Shown: positions 7,473 to 17,063, counted from the stretch's first letter. The stretch: DNA of 64,000 nt from Thalassospira sp. (GCF_030690045.1 NZ_JAUYHK010000016.1:658009-722008); one strand, 5' to 3'. Notes: a model not told the origin generated them from the sequence alone. Numbers and translations are program-made.

Positions 7473-9797
7473 CACGTCGGACTGATCGGTCTGCGTGACA
7501 AAATCCACAACATGATCAACCGCCCCGTCGATATCCTCGTTTAAAATACCGTGGCGGGTTGATCTTAGCACAGTAACGGTTTTGTGCGTCGTGCCGGTGG
7601 TGCGGCGTGCAATCATCGACGCACTGGCCGGATCGACCACCGTGTCCTCATCCCCTTGCAAAATCAAAAGCGGACATTGAATATCGGCCAGTCGCCGGTT
7701 CATTTCGGCGACGGCCTGCCGCAGATTATGCAGGCCCTGAATCGGGATATTGCGGTAATTGATATCGGGATGTTCGGATTCATTTAACCGAAAACCCAGC
7801 ATTTCCTGTGCCGATGGCATCCAGCCCACCAGTTTGTTGGCCCCGTACAACAGCGGCACAAACATCAGATTGCGATTGCGGAATTTAAGCGGCGTCGCCG
7901 CCAGAACCAGCCCGGCCAGTTTTTCCGGATGGCTGGCGGCATGGATCGCGGATAACGCCCCGCCGGTCGAAAACCCGACTATGATGATCCGGTCGCAAAA
8001 CGGTGACAGGATATTATAACCGCGCCGCACCGATGCCAGCCAGTCTGACCAGCGTCGCGTTTGCAGGTCATGCGGCGATGTGCCATGCCCCGATAACCGC
8101 ACCCCCATCACCGCATGGCCCGATGCCGCCAGACGGTCGCCCAGATTGCGCAATTCCGCCGGGGATGCCAGAAAACCATGCACAACCAGAATCCCGGTTC
8201 TGGAATGATCACCAGGCGGCAGATGCAGGTATGGCCTTGCATCAGCACTGGCGGTTTCCTGACCATTGATGGCGGCAAATTTCGGGCGCTGAAACTTGGC
8301 GTGGTTCCATTGCCAGGACCGCATTTCATCATCAAATCGCAATTGCGCCATTGCGGTGGCCGACAGGGTATCGACTTGCTGGCGGGCGGTGATCAGGGCA
8401 TCCCACGCCGATCGGATCGGGGCCATTTCATTGGCATAGACCATCACCGGATTATCCATGCGGATCTGATGAAAATCTGCCTCGGCCTGTAATTTCGGCA
8501 GGAAACAATACCGCCCTTCGCGCCGTTCGATCAGGCCCTTGGTGACGGCAATATCGATAAATTGCCGGATTTGCGGACAATTACGGTCAAATATCCCGAT
8601 ATAGCTGGCGGGATTGCGCATGCCGCGATGCAGATGAATGTCCGGTGCGTTTTGCGCATTCTTGATCGCCAGATACAGGGTTTTGTCAAAATGGCCGATA
8701 TCAACCTCGTTGATACCCTCGGCAATCAGCATCATGATCAGTCGCGATGCCAGATGGCTGACATTCAGGGTCAGATTGGCATACATCATCGCCATGCCCT
8801 GATCGCGGAACGGTACAATATGCCGTGACAGGCTGTGACGCATCACGCGGTCGCGCAAACCGGGCGATGGCGGGCGAAACAGATCATCAAGGGATGTCGC
8901 CCCGGCTACATTATGCGCCAGCATCTTGCGATCAAACCAGTTAAACCGCCCGCGCGGATCCATCGGATCGCCCAGCCGGATATCCATATCGGTGCGCCTC
9001 AGCAGCAGATTGCCCTCAATCAGCATTTCCTCGGCCATGCGCGGGCTTAACCCGCCCGAAAACATATCGGCCCCCCATGCCAGCAAATTCTGATCCATTC
9101 GCAACGGATGAAAGGTGATATTGGCAGGAAACACCAAAGTCGGGCGTAAAATGGCGGCATGCAGGGCATCGGGGCTCATCTCAAGCCGGGTGGCCCATTG
9201 TTCCAGAAGGGCGTCCTTGCGCGCCGGTTTTCGGTCAATCAGTTCGCCCAGCCCGGCCTTGAATCCGTCAAGGGCCAGTGCAAGGATGGCCGCACCGCTG
9301 TGATGGGCGCGGCGTTGATCAGCCGATTTGGAATAAATGCTGTAATCCTGCTTTTTGTCGCCCGGATGATCATCGCCGAGCAACACGCGGCGGTCCTTGA
9401 CCATGCCGCCTTCGGGAAAAATCACCACCTTGCCGCCGCGCAGGATTTCCTCGGCCAGAAACGGCAACAGGCGCGGATAATCATTGGGTACCCCGCCCAG
9501 CGATGCCAGATAACGGCCCAGACGGCTGTCACCGGCAAAAAATTCACCCGATGCAACCGACCGGCAATAAACCCCGGTTTCAGCCGCAATCAGATATTGC
9601 GGGATAAAGGTTTCAAACCGGGCGAAATGGTTGAACATGAAAATATCGCCCGCCGCCAGATGTTCGCGGTCGCCATGCAGTTTGATGTTGATTTCCAGCC
9701 GGGATCGCAAGGCCCCCATCGCCCGCATCGTCCATTCGCAGGCCTGCGGGCTGATGGCATATTTTTGCCGTTCGATCTGCCGGAAATCCATATTCAT
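7467..9797 (-). CDS. PlsC-like acyltransferase fused to alpha/beta-hydrolase
   Basis: A 776-residue two-domain protein. The N-terminal part resembles glycerophospholipid acyltransferases: motif I is NHFARFE (His57, Glu62; an HX4E variant of HX4D) and FPEG sits at residues 127-130. The C-terminal part, from about residue 525, is an alpha/beta-hydrolase. It has the oxyanion strand GILVVHGF, nucleophile elbow GFSTGG (Ser610), acid GDEDTVVDP (about 716-718) and catalytic His749 in STRHG. Carboxylesterase or monoacylglycerol-lipase-like activity is likely. A single chain that can both acylate and deacylate suggests lipid remodelling. The gene is monocistronic and divergent from the MFS gene. Confidence 0.82.
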   Translation of the reverse strand: MNMDFRQIERQKYAISPQACEWTMRAMGALRSRLEINIKLHGDREHLAAGDIFMFNHFARFETFIPQYLIAAETGVYCRSVASGEFFAGDSRLGRYLASLGGVPNDYPRLLPFLAEEILRGGKVVIFPEGGMVKDRRVLLGDDHPGDKKQDYSIYSKSADQRRAHHSGAAILALALDGFKAGLGELIDRKPARKDALLEQWATRLEMSPDALHAAILRPTLVFPANITFHPLRMDQNLLAWGADMFSGGLSPRMAEEMLIEGNLLLRRTDMDIRLGDPMDPRGRFNWFDRKMLAHNVAGATSLDDLFRPPSPGLRDRVMRHSLSRHIVPFRDQGMAMMYANLTLNVSHLASRLIMMLIAEGINEVDIGHFDKTLYLAIKNAQNAPDIHLHRGMRNPASYIGIFDRNCPQIRQFIDIAVTKGLIERREGRYCFLPKLQAEADFHQIRMDNPVMVYANEMAPIRSAWDALITARQQVDTLSATAMAQLRFDDEMRSWQWNHAKFQRPKFAAINGQETASADARPYLHLPPGDHSRTGILVVHGFLASPAELRNLGDRLAASGHAVMGVRLSGHGTSPHDLQTRRWSDWLASVRRGYNILSPFCDRIIIVGFSTGGALSAIHAASHPEKLAGLVLAATPLKFRNRNLMFVPLLYGANKLVGWMPSAQEMLGFRLNESEHPDINYRNIPIQGLHNLRQAVAEMNRRLADIQCPLLILQGDEDTVVDPASASMIARRTTGTTHKTVTVLRSTRHGILNEDIDGAVDHVVDFVTQTDQSDVS

Positions 9798-9999
9798 GCG
9801 TATATGACCTGTGCTGACCTGATGATATGTGGGAATGCAGGATCCATGATAAAACGGGCCGGATTAAGATTGTTATATATGGGGAATATCGCCCGGTGCA
9901 AACCGCGTCGGGATCATGTTATCGTCATAAAAACCAGACCATTGTCATTCTGTCTGTTTTCCCACCTGTTGGGGCCGTCTTGCGCCCGTCGGAGTCACC
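9798..9999. other. divergent intergenic region
   Basis: About 200 bp between the acyltransferase-hydrolase and the MFS gene. It should hold both promoters. An AT-rich stretch (9868-9885, TTGTTATATATGGGG) is the only promoter-like sequence seen. There is no convincing ORF, repeat or RNA structure. Confidence 0.4.
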
Positions 10000-11280
10000 G
10001 TGCCGCCTGCCATTCCTTCTGTTTCGGTTTTTCGGGACCGTAATTTTGTGTTGTTTCTGATCGGCCAGATGATCAGCACACAAGGATTGTGGATTCAGAA
10101 AATTGCCATGGCGTGGCTGGCATGGACCCTGACCGGCTCGGCCTTCTGGACCGGGTTTATTGCCGCCCTGAATTTTGCCCCGGCGGTGCTGTTGGGGCCG
10201 GTCTTCGGCGTGATGGCCGATCGGGTTGATTTGCGCCGCATGGCGATGATCCTCAATGCCGCCATGGCGGCAATTGCCGTGGCGCTGATGGCGATGTCGT
10301 GGGCCGGTTATATCAATCTGTTCTGGATGGTGGTTTTTTCGGCGGCCAATGGCATTGTCGCCAGTGCGATGACGCCAGTGCGTCTTGCATTGGTGCCGAT
10401 CATTGTCCGGCGCGAACATATGAGCCGGGCGGTGACCTATGCCGCGATGAATTTCAATATTTCCCGTCTGGTCGGGCCTGCAATCGGCAGTCTGGTGATT
10501 GCATCGGCCGGGGTCGGGGCCGCATTTTTGATCAATGCGCTCAGTTATCTGCCCTTTGTCTTTATTCTGGGCCTGTTGCATATCCATGTGGAACACGCGC
10601 CCGATGCCAAAAGCCGCCGGGTGCTGGCGGCCCTTGTCGATGGGGCGTCCTATGCCGTTAATCATCCCATGATTCGCTCGGTTTTGGGTCTGTCCTGTTT
10701 TGTCGCGCTGGTCGGGACCGGGATGGTTGAATTGCTGCCGGTGTTTTCCGATGCGGTTTATGAACGCGGCGTCACCGGGCTGGGCATTTTATCATCGGCG
10801 GCGGGGATCGGGGCGGTGGCATCGACCCTGATGATGTCGCAATTGCCGTCCGAACCGTATCATTTCAAACGCATTGCAATTATCGGGGCGTTTCTGGCCG
10901 GATGCGGGCTGATCGGGCTTGGCTTTGCGCCTTGGTTTGAACTGGCGGTGGTGCTGGTGGTGCTGTCCGGGTTTGGCCTGACGGCGGTCGGGGTCGGATC
11001 GCAAACCGCCTTGCAGCTTGCCGTCGATAACACTCTGCGGGGCCGGGTAATGAGTTTCTGGAGTGCGACCAGTTTTGGCGGCATTGCGCTGGGTGGGACC
11101 CTGCTGGGGGCGATTTCGGAATTTGCCGGGGTTCAGATCACCGCCCGCGGATCTGGCATTTTGATTGTGCTGGCCGCAATCTTTGCCGGATGGCGATTGT
11201 GCCAAAATTTTGCCACACCTGACGGGCAAACACCGCATGCCCTGCCGGGGAAATCACCGGACGCGCCGCCGGAATCGTAA
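10000..11280 (+). CDS. major facilitator superfamily transporter (MFS_3/EntS-like)
   Basis: A 426-residue, twelve-helix membrane transporter. It starts at GTG 10000, five bases after GGAG (9991-9994). The N-terminus (FRDRNFVLFLIGQMISTQGLW) and the loop-2 motif FGVMADRVDLRRMAM are typical of MFS_3 members such as the enterobactin exporter EntS and related efflux proteins. The C-terminal tail (QTPHALPGKSPDAPPES) is soluble and low in complexity. The substrate cannot be read from the sequence; proximity to iron uptake genes makes siderophore or lipid export possible but unproven. Confidence 0.85.
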   Translation: MPPAIPSVSVFRDRNFVLFLIGQMISTQGLWIQKIAMAWLAWTLTGSAFWTGFIAALNFAPAVLLGPVFGVMADRVDLRRMAMILNAAMAAIAVALMAMSWAGYINLFWMVVFSAANGIVASAMTPVRLALVPIIVRREHMSRAVTYAAMNFNISRLVGPAIGSLVIASAGVGAAFLINALSYLPFVFILGLLHIHVEHAPDAKSRRVLAALVDGASYAVNHPMIRSVLGLSCFVALVGTGMVELLPVFSDAVYERGVTGLGILSSAAGIGAVASTLMMSQLPSEPYHFKRIAIIGAFLAGCGLIGLGFAPWFELAVVLVVLSGFGLTAVGVGSQTALQLAVDNTLRGRVMSFWSATSFGGIALGGTLLGAISEFAGVQITARGSGILIVLAAIFAGWRLCQNFATPDGQTPHALPGKSPDAPPES

Positions 11281-11369
11281 CAATTGTTTAAGTTTCCTGT
11301 GGCTAAACATGGATGTACGGATATGCAGGGCAAAGATTTGGATGATCAGTCACTTTTGACGGGGGAATA

Positions 11370-11936
11370 ATGCGGCATATTTCGGTTGTGGTTTTGTGTG
11401 TCTTGCTGGCGGGATGTTTTTCAACCGCCAAAAGTGCACCCCAAATGGTGCAGATGCCGGATCACGAAGCTGCAATGTCGGCAATGCCGGTCTCCTTGCC
11501 CTCGCCGCGCCTCAAACCTTTTCCGCCGACCGATGAATTCCTGCAATGCGTGCCTTATGCCCGTGCGGTGTCCGGGATTGAAATTTATGGTGATGCCTGG
11601 ACATGGTGGGATCAGGCCGGGGAGAAATATTCCCGTGGTTCAACGCCTCAGATCGGTTCGGTTCTGGCCCTGAAAAAAACCAAAAACCTCAGTTATGGCC
11701 ATGTCGCCGTGGTGGCATCGGTTCAGGATTCCCGCAACATTATGGTCAATCACGCCAATTGGGGCAGTGATTCACGCACGCGCGGCAAAATGCATCTGCG
11801 TCAGCCGGTGCGCGATGTCTCGCCCCATAATGACTGGTCGCAGGTGCAGATGATGAATACCGTTGGCACCTTTGGCCGCAGTTATCCGGCGCATGGCTTT
11901 ATCTATCAGCAACACCAGACAGCCGAAGCCAACTGA
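11370..11936 (+). CDS. CHAP-domain (NlpC/P60-like amidase) lipoprotein
   Basis: A 188-residue protein with a lipobox (LLAGC, Cys16), so it should be lipid-anchored in the envelope. After a proline-rich linker comes a CHAP domain. The catalytic Cys60 is in LQCVPYARA, His111 is in SYGHVAVV, and a polar residue follows in NHANWG. CHAP enzymes cut peptide crosslinks in peptidoglycan, so this is probably a cell-wall hydrolase. The ribosome site GGGGGAA precedes the ATG. It is transcribed alone and ends at a convergent terminator facing bioB. Confidence 0.85.
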   Translation: MRHISVVVLCVLLAGCFSTAKSAPQMVQMPDHEAAMSAMPVSLPSPRLKPFPPTDEFLQCVPYARAVSGIEIYGDAWTWWDQAGEKYSRGSTPQIGSVLALKKTKNLSYGHVAVVASVQDSRNIMVNHANWGSDSRTRGKMHLRQPVRDVSPHNDWSQVQMMNTVGTFGRSYPAHGFIYQQHQTAEAN

Positions 11937-11941
11937 AAAAA

Positions 11942-11999
11942 GACGAAGGCCCGGTGGGGCAGGCGCTTCGTCAGGAAGAACCGGATTGTTTTCCGGTTC
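11942..11999. terminator. tandem hairpins between convergent CHAP gene and bioB
   Basis: Two stems are visible. GACGAAG (11942-11948) pairs with CTTCGTC (11966-11972). GAACCGGA (11978-11985) pairs with TCCGGTTC (11992-11999) around a TTGTTT loop. The site between convergent genes fits bidirectional termination. Confidence 0.55.
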
Positions 12000-12016
12000 G
12001 GGGGCTTTGGATATAA

Positions 12017-12991
12017 TCAGGCCACCATCCGCGCCAACGCCCTGAACAATGCCGTATCGCTGCTTTCTTCCGGGTTGGGCGTGGTCAGCAGTTTTTCACC
12101 GTAAAAAATCGAATTGGCCCCGGCCAGCAGGCACATGATCTGGGCCTCGCGCGACAGGTCGGTGCGCCCGGCCGACAGCCGCACGGTCGATGCCGGCATG
12201 ATGATCCGCGCCGTGGCAATCATGCGCACCAGTTCCAAAGCATCCACCGGGTCCCGATGGGCAAGCGGCGTACCCGCCACCGGCACCAGGGCGTTGATCG
12301 GCACACTTTCGGGATGCGGCGCAAATCCGGCCAGCACCTGAAGCATCGAGGCACGGTCGCGGATACTTTCACCCATACCGATGATCCCGCCGCAACACAG
12401 ATCAATCCCCGCCCTGCGTACCGCAGACAGGGTGTCAAGCCGGTCCTGCCAGGTGCGGGTGGTGATGATCTTGCCGTAAAATTCCGGGCTGGTATCCAGA
12501 TTGTGGTTATAGGCCGTCAGTCCGGCGGCGGCCAGACGTTCGGCATGGCAGGGTTCGAGCATGCCAAGGGTAACGCAGGCCTCCATGCCAAGACCACGCA
12601 CCCCGCGTACCATCTCGATCACGGCATCAAAGGCGGCCCCGTCGCGCACCCGCCGCCATGCCGCCCCCATGCAGAATCGTTCCGCCCCGACCGATCTGGC
12701 ACGTTCGGCAAGGGCAATCACCGATACCGGGTCCATCAATTGTTCCCGATCTATTTTGACCTCGCGGTGGTGCGCCGATTGCGGGCAATAGGCGCAATCT
12801 TCGGGGCAACCACCGGTCTTGATCGACAGCAGGCTGGCCTTTTGCAAATGATCGGGATCGTGGCGGGCACGATGGACCGCATTGGCGCGGCCCATCAGTT
12901 CCAGCAAGGGTGCGCAATAAATCGCCTCAATCTCGTCCACGGTCCAGTCGTGCCGCAGGGTATTGTCGATTGCCGGGTTTTGCATGTTCAT
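12017..12991 (-). CDS. bioB: biotin synthase
   Basis: A 324-residue radical-SAM enzyme that inserts sulfur into dethiobiotin. The SAM-binding [4Fe-4S] cysteines are Cys62, Cys66 and Cys69 in [12 protein letters not shown]. The auxiliary-cluster segments follow ([28 protein letters not shown]). The length is normal. Its ATG overlaps the bioY stop by 4 bp (12988-12991), so both are made from one leftward transcript controlled at the BioR boxes upstream of bioY. The remaining biotin genes bioF, bioA and bioD are not in the window. Confidence 0.97.
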   Translation of the reverse strand: MNMQNPAIDNTLRHDWTVDEIEAIYCAPLLELMGRANAVHRARHDPDHLQKASLLSIKTGGCPEDCAYCPQSAHHREVKIDREQLMDPVSVIALAERARSVGAERFCMGAAWRRVRDGAAFDAVIEMVRGVRGLGMEACVTLGMLEPCHAERLAAAGLTAYNHNLDTSPEFYGKIITTRTWQDRLDTLSAVRRAGIDLCCGGIIGMGESIRDRASMLQVLAGFAPHPESVPINALVPVAGTPLAHRDPVDALELVRMIATARIIMPASTVRLSAGRTDLSREAQIMCLLAGANSIFYGEKLLTTPNPEESSDTALFRALARMVA

Positions 12992-13563
12992 GCGACATTT
13001 CCGGTGCGGTGCTGGATCAGGCGGGCAAGGGCCGCACTGCCAAGGGCAACCAGTGCGATCTTGATCGTGTCACCGGCAATGAACGGGGTGAAACCAAGCT
13101 CTGCCACCTTTTCAAGCGGTACAAAAACCGCCAGCCACGCCAGCCCCAGAACATAAACCGGTACCATGCCCGCCATCATGATGGCAAACCGCGCCAAAGG
13201 ACGGCGGCCTTGCGCCCATGCCCCGACCAGCAGGATGGCCATCAGATAACCCAGCAAATATCCCCCCGTCGGACCGGCCATATAGGCAAGGCCGATGCCG
13301 CGTTCCGGTGTCCCGGCAAAAACCGGCAGGCCAACGGCCCCGGCGGCCAGATAGGCCAGAAAGGTGGCTCCGCCAAGGCGCGGGCCGCTGGCAAGGGCAA
13401 TTGCCATGACGGCCATGGTTTGCAAGGTCATCGGCACCGGCCAGAACGGCACGGTGATTTTGGCACTGGCCGTCAGGATCGCCACACCTGCCAGCACCAT
13501 CAGGCTGTATTTCAGGGCGGATGGAATTCGGCTTTCGGCCGGTTTGGAAAGGGTCGTGCGCAT
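12988..13563 (-). CDS. bioY: biotin transporter S-component BioY
   Basis: A 191-residue integral membrane protein that binds biotin, either as the S-component of an ECF transporter or alone. BioY signatures are [14 protein letters not shown] near the N-terminus, [11 protein letters not shown] in the middle and the C-terminal [13 protein letters not shown]. The start is set at ATG 13563 because AAGGTG precedes it and the family begins near there; an upstream in-frame ATG at 13620 would run through the operator region. No ECF ATPase (bioM) or T protein (bioN) is adjacent. First gene of bioYB. Confidence 0.93.
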   Translation of the reverse strand: MRTTLSKPAESRIPSALKYSLMVLAGVAILTASAKITVPFWPVPMTLQTMAVMAIALASGPRLGGATFLAYLAAGAVGLPVFAGTPERGIGLAYMAGPTGGYLLGYLMAILLVGAWAQGRRPLARFAIMMAGMVPVYVLGLAWLAVFVPLEKVAELGFTPFIAGDTIKIALVALGSAALARLIQHRTGNVA

Positions 13564-13597
13564 GGGGATATCACCTTTCTTGGCGGTGGATTTAAAA

Positions 13598-13607
13598 TTA
13601 TAGATAA
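13598..13607. promoter_or_regulatory. BioR operator upstream of bioY (proximal)
   Basis: TTATAGATAA is an exact match to the BioR consensus TTATMKATAA known from alphaproteobacterial biotin regulons. It is 35 bp upstream of the bioY ATG, where binding would block the bioYB promoter. Confidence 0.85.
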
Positions 13608-13737
13608 AATTTAATATCATCTATTATTACGCCGAGATATTGGGCTGAAATCAATCCCAAAAATCAATAATTATCGCAAAACTGCCTATATAAGTGGTGC
13701 ATATGATTTATATATATATGATTTTAAAAGATAAATT

Positions 13738-13747
13738 TTATCTATAA
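13738..13747. promoter_or_regulatory. BioR operator upstream of bioY (distal)
   Basis: TTATCTATAA is a second exact consensus match, the reverse complement of TTATAGATAA. It lies 130 bp further upstream in an AT-rich tract (13680-13750) that probably contains the promoter. Two sites allow cooperative binding or looping. Confidence 0.8.
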
Positions 13748-13816
13748 AATTTGGGATTTTGACGCAAAAATGCATCCCGACAGATGCTGGGGGGATTAAA
13801 ATCTGGATTTTGTGCG

Positions 13817-14467
13817 TCAGGATGCGGTGCGGGACCGGGTTTTGGTGCCAGGAGGGGTGCCGATCCATTTGACATGGCGGGCAAGGGTTGCGGCGGCAAC
13901 ATCGAATTGCCGTTCGCGCAGGGCTTTCAGGATGGCGCGATGATCCTGATCGGTCGGGGCTTCCCATTCCATGCGAAACCCGGAAAACAGGAACCGGGCG
14001 CTGGCCGCATGCAAATCATCAATCGCCGTCATCAGGCGCGGCATGCCACAGGGGGCAAGGATCAGGCGGTGAAAGGCGCGATTGGCTTCTTCCCATGCCC
14101 GGACATCGGGGGCGTTTTCCCCGGCGCGATTGATCGCTTCGGCCTCGTTCAGAATGGCACCTGTCAGATGCGGGGCGGCATGGCGCAGGGCAAGAACCTC
14201 AAGGGCGGCACGCATTTCGGCCACTTCGCGGACTTCGGCAATATCGAAACTGGCAACGCGCACCCCGCGTCGCGGTTCACTCACAACAAGGCCCTGGGCC
14301 TCCAGCCTGCGGAACGCCTCGCGCACGGGGACGTGGCTTGCGCCGAATTCTTCGGCAAAATGGTCCTGCCGCAATTTGCTGCCCGGCGCAAATTCTCCGG
14401 CAATGATGCGCTCCGCAAGTGCGCGGGTGATCCTGCCGGTGATGGTGTCGTCTTTGTCATGTGCCAT
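13817..14467 (-). CDS. bioR: GntR-family biotin repressor BioR
   Basis: A 216-residue FadR-type GntR regulator. The N-terminal winged helix includes LAERIIAGEFAPGSKLRQ and the recognition region ASHVPVREAFRRLEAQGLV; an FCD effector domain follows (VAEMRAALEVLALRHAA ... ANRAFHRLIL). It lies just upstream of bioY on the same strand. Exact BioR boxes lie before both bioY and its own start, so it is assigned as the repressor of bioYB with autoregulation, as described for alphaproteobacterial BioR. How the biotin status is sensed cannot be read here. Confidence 0.85.
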   Translation of the reverse strand: MAHDKDDTITGRITRALAERIIAGEFAPGSKLRQDHFAEEFGASHVPVREAFRRLEAQGLVVSEPRRGVRVASFDIAEVREVAEMRAALEVLALRHAAPHLTGAILNEAEAINRAGENAPDVRAWEEANRAFHRLILAPCGMPRLMTAIDDLHAASARFLFSGFRMEWEAPTDQDHRAILKALRERQFDVAAATLARHVKWIGTPPGTKTRSRTAS

Positions 14468-14471
14468 GATT

Positions 14472-14481
14472 TTATAGATAA
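14472..14481. promoter_or_regulatory. BioR operator in front of bioR (autoregulation)
   Basis: TTATAGATAA, identical to the bioY-proximal box, lies 4 bp upstream of the bioR start codon. The position predicts negative autoregulation. Confidence 0.8.
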
Positions 14482-14539
14482 TATGTGCGCACCTGAATGT
14501 CGAGTGCGCACATCTTGCGGAGCGGGCAACCAGCCGCCC

Positions 14540-15277
14540 CTATATTGTCTGTTCGTCCGGCATGTCGGAAAAAGCATCGCGCAGCGCCTGTGACCAGGCA
14601 TCGGACAGGGCACGGAACCGCGCATTGTCGGCCTCGATCCGGGTGCGTTCGGAAAACTTGCACTGGCCTTCGGGCAGGACGGCCATATCCAGCGGCATGC
14701 CAACCGACAGGTTGGACCGCAGGGTCGAATCCATCGACAGCAAGGCGGCTTTGATACCATCGGCAATCGGCGTATCGGTGGTGATGACGCGATCCAGAAT
14801 GGGTTTGCCGTATTTGTGTTCGCCGATTTGCAAATAGGGCGTGTCTTCGGTGGCCTCGATAAAATTGCCCGCCGCATAAATCAGAAACAGCCGTTGCGCC
14901 CCGCCGGCCCGTTGTCCGCCGACCATGATGGTCGCCGACGAGCTTTCCTTATGCTGTTCCAGCGTGTCGTGATATTTGTGCTGAACACTTTGCATCGCCT
15001 CGCCCACCAGTTCGGCAACGCGAAACATGGTCGGTGCCGTCATCAGGCAATCGCCTTCGGCGACTTCGGGGTCGTCAATCGTTTCTTGCAGGATGCTCAT
15101 CACCGCCTGGGTGATGGCAAGATTGCCTGCCGTCATCATGGCAATGGCGCGTTCCCCCGGCTTTTCCCAGGTAAACATCTTGCGATAACGCGATATATTG
15201 TCGAGACCCGCATTGGTCCGCGTGTCCGACAGGAACACCAGTCCTTCATCGAGCATCAACCCGACGCAATAAGTCAT
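14540..15277 (-). CDS. Anbu, proteasome-type peptidase (ancestral beta subunit)
   Basis: A 245-residue protein of the Ntn-hydrolase/20S proteasome fold. Thr2 directly follows the start Met and would be the nucleophile after Met removal. Asp18 in FLSDTRTNAG and Lys33 in SRYRKMF fit the conserved catalytic neighbours. It is the last gene of a four-gene leftward operon (ATP-grasp, alpha-E, transglutaminase-like, Anbu), the conserved Anbu gene set. Anbu assembles into open spiral rings in the cytoplasm; its physiological substrates are not known. No propeptide is present. Confidence 0.92.
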   Translation of the reverse strand: MTYCVGLMLDEGLVFLSDTRTNAGLDNISRYRKMFTWEKPGERAIAMMTAGNLAITQAVMSILQETIDDPEVAEGDCLMTAPTMFRVAELVGEAMQSVQHKYHDTLEQHKESSSATIMVGGQRAGGAQRLFLIYAAGNFIEATEDTPYLQIGEHKYGKPILDRVITTDTPIADGIKAALLSMDSTLRSNLSVGMPLDMAVLPEGQCKFSERTRIEADNARFRALSDAWSQALRDAFSDMPDEQTI

Positions 15278-15292
15278 TTTCTCTCGGTCCGG

Positions 15293-16111
15293 TTATTGTT
15301 GTGATTGCGCAACGACGACTGTTACATCCAAATTCTCGTCTGCACCACCAGAATGTACACCCCGTATAGGTGATGCGTCGCGTGCGTCAAGTCCAGAGCC
15401 AAGGCGAATATAATAGTCGGTCGGGCAACAGCGGTTCGAGGCGTCAAATCCGATCCAGCCGATATCGCGCACATAAAGTTCGGCCCAGGCGTGGGCGGCC
15501 TCGTGGGCGATGCCGCTGGAATCGGCAAAAAGATATCCCGATACATACCGCGCCGGAACGCCCAAATGGCGGGCCACCGACAACAGAATATGGGTATGGT
15601 CCTGACAGACACCCTGCCCGGCTGCCAGCGCATCGGCCGCCGTGGTATGGGCATGGGTGGTGCCTGGTGCATATTCAACTGCATCACTGACGGCTTCGGC
15701 CATCAAATGGGCCTGTTCCAGTGGGGTTTTACCCTCGCCCTTGCGGGCAACGCCCTTGGCAAGTTTGCGGATCGCCGCACTGGAACGGGTCATGTCGGTG
15801 GATCGCAAAAACACCAGCGGCGATGCCTTTTCCTTGTGTCCGCGCAAAAGGCCGGTCAGATCGGTGGTTTCGATCCAGCCCTGAACGACGATTTCGACCT
15901 CATCGACCGGGCCGCTGGCGGTCAGGGTGCTGACGGTATCGCCATAACCGTCGATGAATTCGGAATTGATCACACAGCCCTCGGCGCGGATCGACCATTC
16001 GATGATTTTCTGCCCGTCAAACCGCGACGGGGTCAGTTTAAGACTTTGCGTCACATAACGCGCAGAAGGGGCATACCGGTAATGGGTGCGATGTTCGACG
16101 CTCAGGCGCAT
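15293..16111 (-). CDS. transglutaminase-like protease of the Anbu operon
   Basis: A 272-residue protein with an N-terminal bacterial transglutaminase-like beta domain (VEHRTHYRYAPSARYV) and a C-terminal transglutaminase core. The papain-like triad is visible: Cys169 in GQGVCQDH, His207 in EAAHAWAEL and Asp223 in WIGFDASN. Proteins of this kind are probably cysteine proteases or amide-bond-forming enzymes acting on peptides. It sits 15 bp before Anbu and one base after the alpha-E gene, so it is co-expressed with both. The substrate is unknown. Confidence 0.9.
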   Translation of the reverse strand: MRLSVEHRTHYRYAPSARYVTQSLKLTPSRFDGQKIIEWSIRAEGCVINSEFIDGYGDTVSTLTASGPVDEVEIVVQGWIETTDLTGLLRGHKEKASPLVFLRSTDMTRSSAAIRKLAKGVARKGEGKTPLEQAHLMAEAVSDAVEYAPGTTHAHTTAADALAAGQGVCQDHTHILLSVARHLGVPARYVSGYLFADSSGIAHEAAHAWAELYVRDIGWIGFDASNRCCPTDYYIRLGSGLDARDASPIRGVHSGGADENLDVTVVVAQSQQ

Positions 16112-16112
16112 G

Positions 16113-17063
16113 TTATTGCCCCCCGAAATAATAGGTTTCCGCGATGCTGCTCGATAAAGCCTGATTGCGGATCAGGAAATCGCTAAGGAATTCGTGCAGC
16201 CCGGTATTGAAAATCTCGTCCATATCGCCCTGGCTCAGCAGGGAATAGGTATCAACCGCCGCACTGTGGACCGGATGACGTCCGCCATATTGCCGGGCCA
16301 GACGTTCCAGGTGGTTGGTGATCCTCTCGCTGCAATGAAACAATGATCGCGGACTGAAGGGATTGAGGATCAGGAAATGCGCAATCCGCCACGGCGAATA
16401 ATCATCCTTATAGACCCAGTGAAAAGCCCGCAGCGAGGATGCAGCACGCAAGACAGTGGTCCATTGATAATTATCCACCCCGTCGCCGACGATGCTGGTT
16501 TCAGGCAACAGCACATAATATTTCACATCCAGCAAACGCGCTGTATTGTCGGCCCGTTCAATAAACGTGCCCAGCCGGATAAAATCATAGCCGTCATTGC
16601 GCAGAAGGCTTGAATCCGTAGTGCCGCGAAACAGCGCGCCTTGCCGTTTGACCCAGTCGATAAATTCCGGCAGGTCGTTTTTCGCCAGATTGCGCATGCC
16701 CGCCCGGCGCAATTCCATCAGGGCGCCGTTGATGGCTTCCCACATATCGGCGGTAATGGCGGTGCGCATGGCCCGTGCATTGGCCCGCGCATATTCAAAA
16801 CAATTCAGGATCGATGACGGATTATCGCGATCAAAAATCAGATAATCGGAAATCGCCGCCTGGGTCGGCTCACCATGTTCGACGGCAAACCCGTCGGCAC
16901 AGCCCGCCGCCGACAGCACAGATCGCCATTCAGCGCGATTGCCATCGCCAACGGCGGGCATCAGGGCCATGCGATAACCCATTTCCATCAGGCGGGCCAT
17001 GTTCTCTGCACGTTCGACATAGCGCGAAAGCCAGAACAGATTTGAAGCAGTACGACTGAGCAT
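16113..17063 (-). CDS. alpha-E domain protein of the Anbu operon
   Basis: A 316-residue, mostly helical protein of the alpha-E family. The N-terminus LSRTASNLFWLSRYVERAENMAR and the central block FIRLGTFIERADNTARLLDVKYY are the two diagnostic repeats rich in Glu and Arg. The family is found almost only beside ATP-grasp, transglutaminase-like and Anbu genes and is thought to work with the ATP-grasp partner in a peptide-ligation or modification step. One base separates it from the transglutaminase-like gene and 15 from the ATP-grasp gene. Confidence 0.92.
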   Translation of the reverse strand: MLSRTASNLFWLSRYVERAENMARLMEMGYRMALMPAVGDGNRAEWRSVLSAAGCADGFAVEHGEPTQAAISDYLIFDRDNPSSILNCFEYARANARAMRTAITADMWEAINGALMELRRAGMRNLAKNDLPEFIDWVKRQGALFRGTTDSSLLRNDGYDFIRLGTFIERADNTARLLDVKYYVLLPETSIVGDGVDNYQWTTVLRAASSLRAFHWVYKDDYSPWRIAHFLILNPFSPRSLFHCSERITNHLERLARQYGGRHPVHSAAVDTYSLLSQGDMDEIFNTGLHEFLSDFLIRNQALSSSIAETYYFGGQ

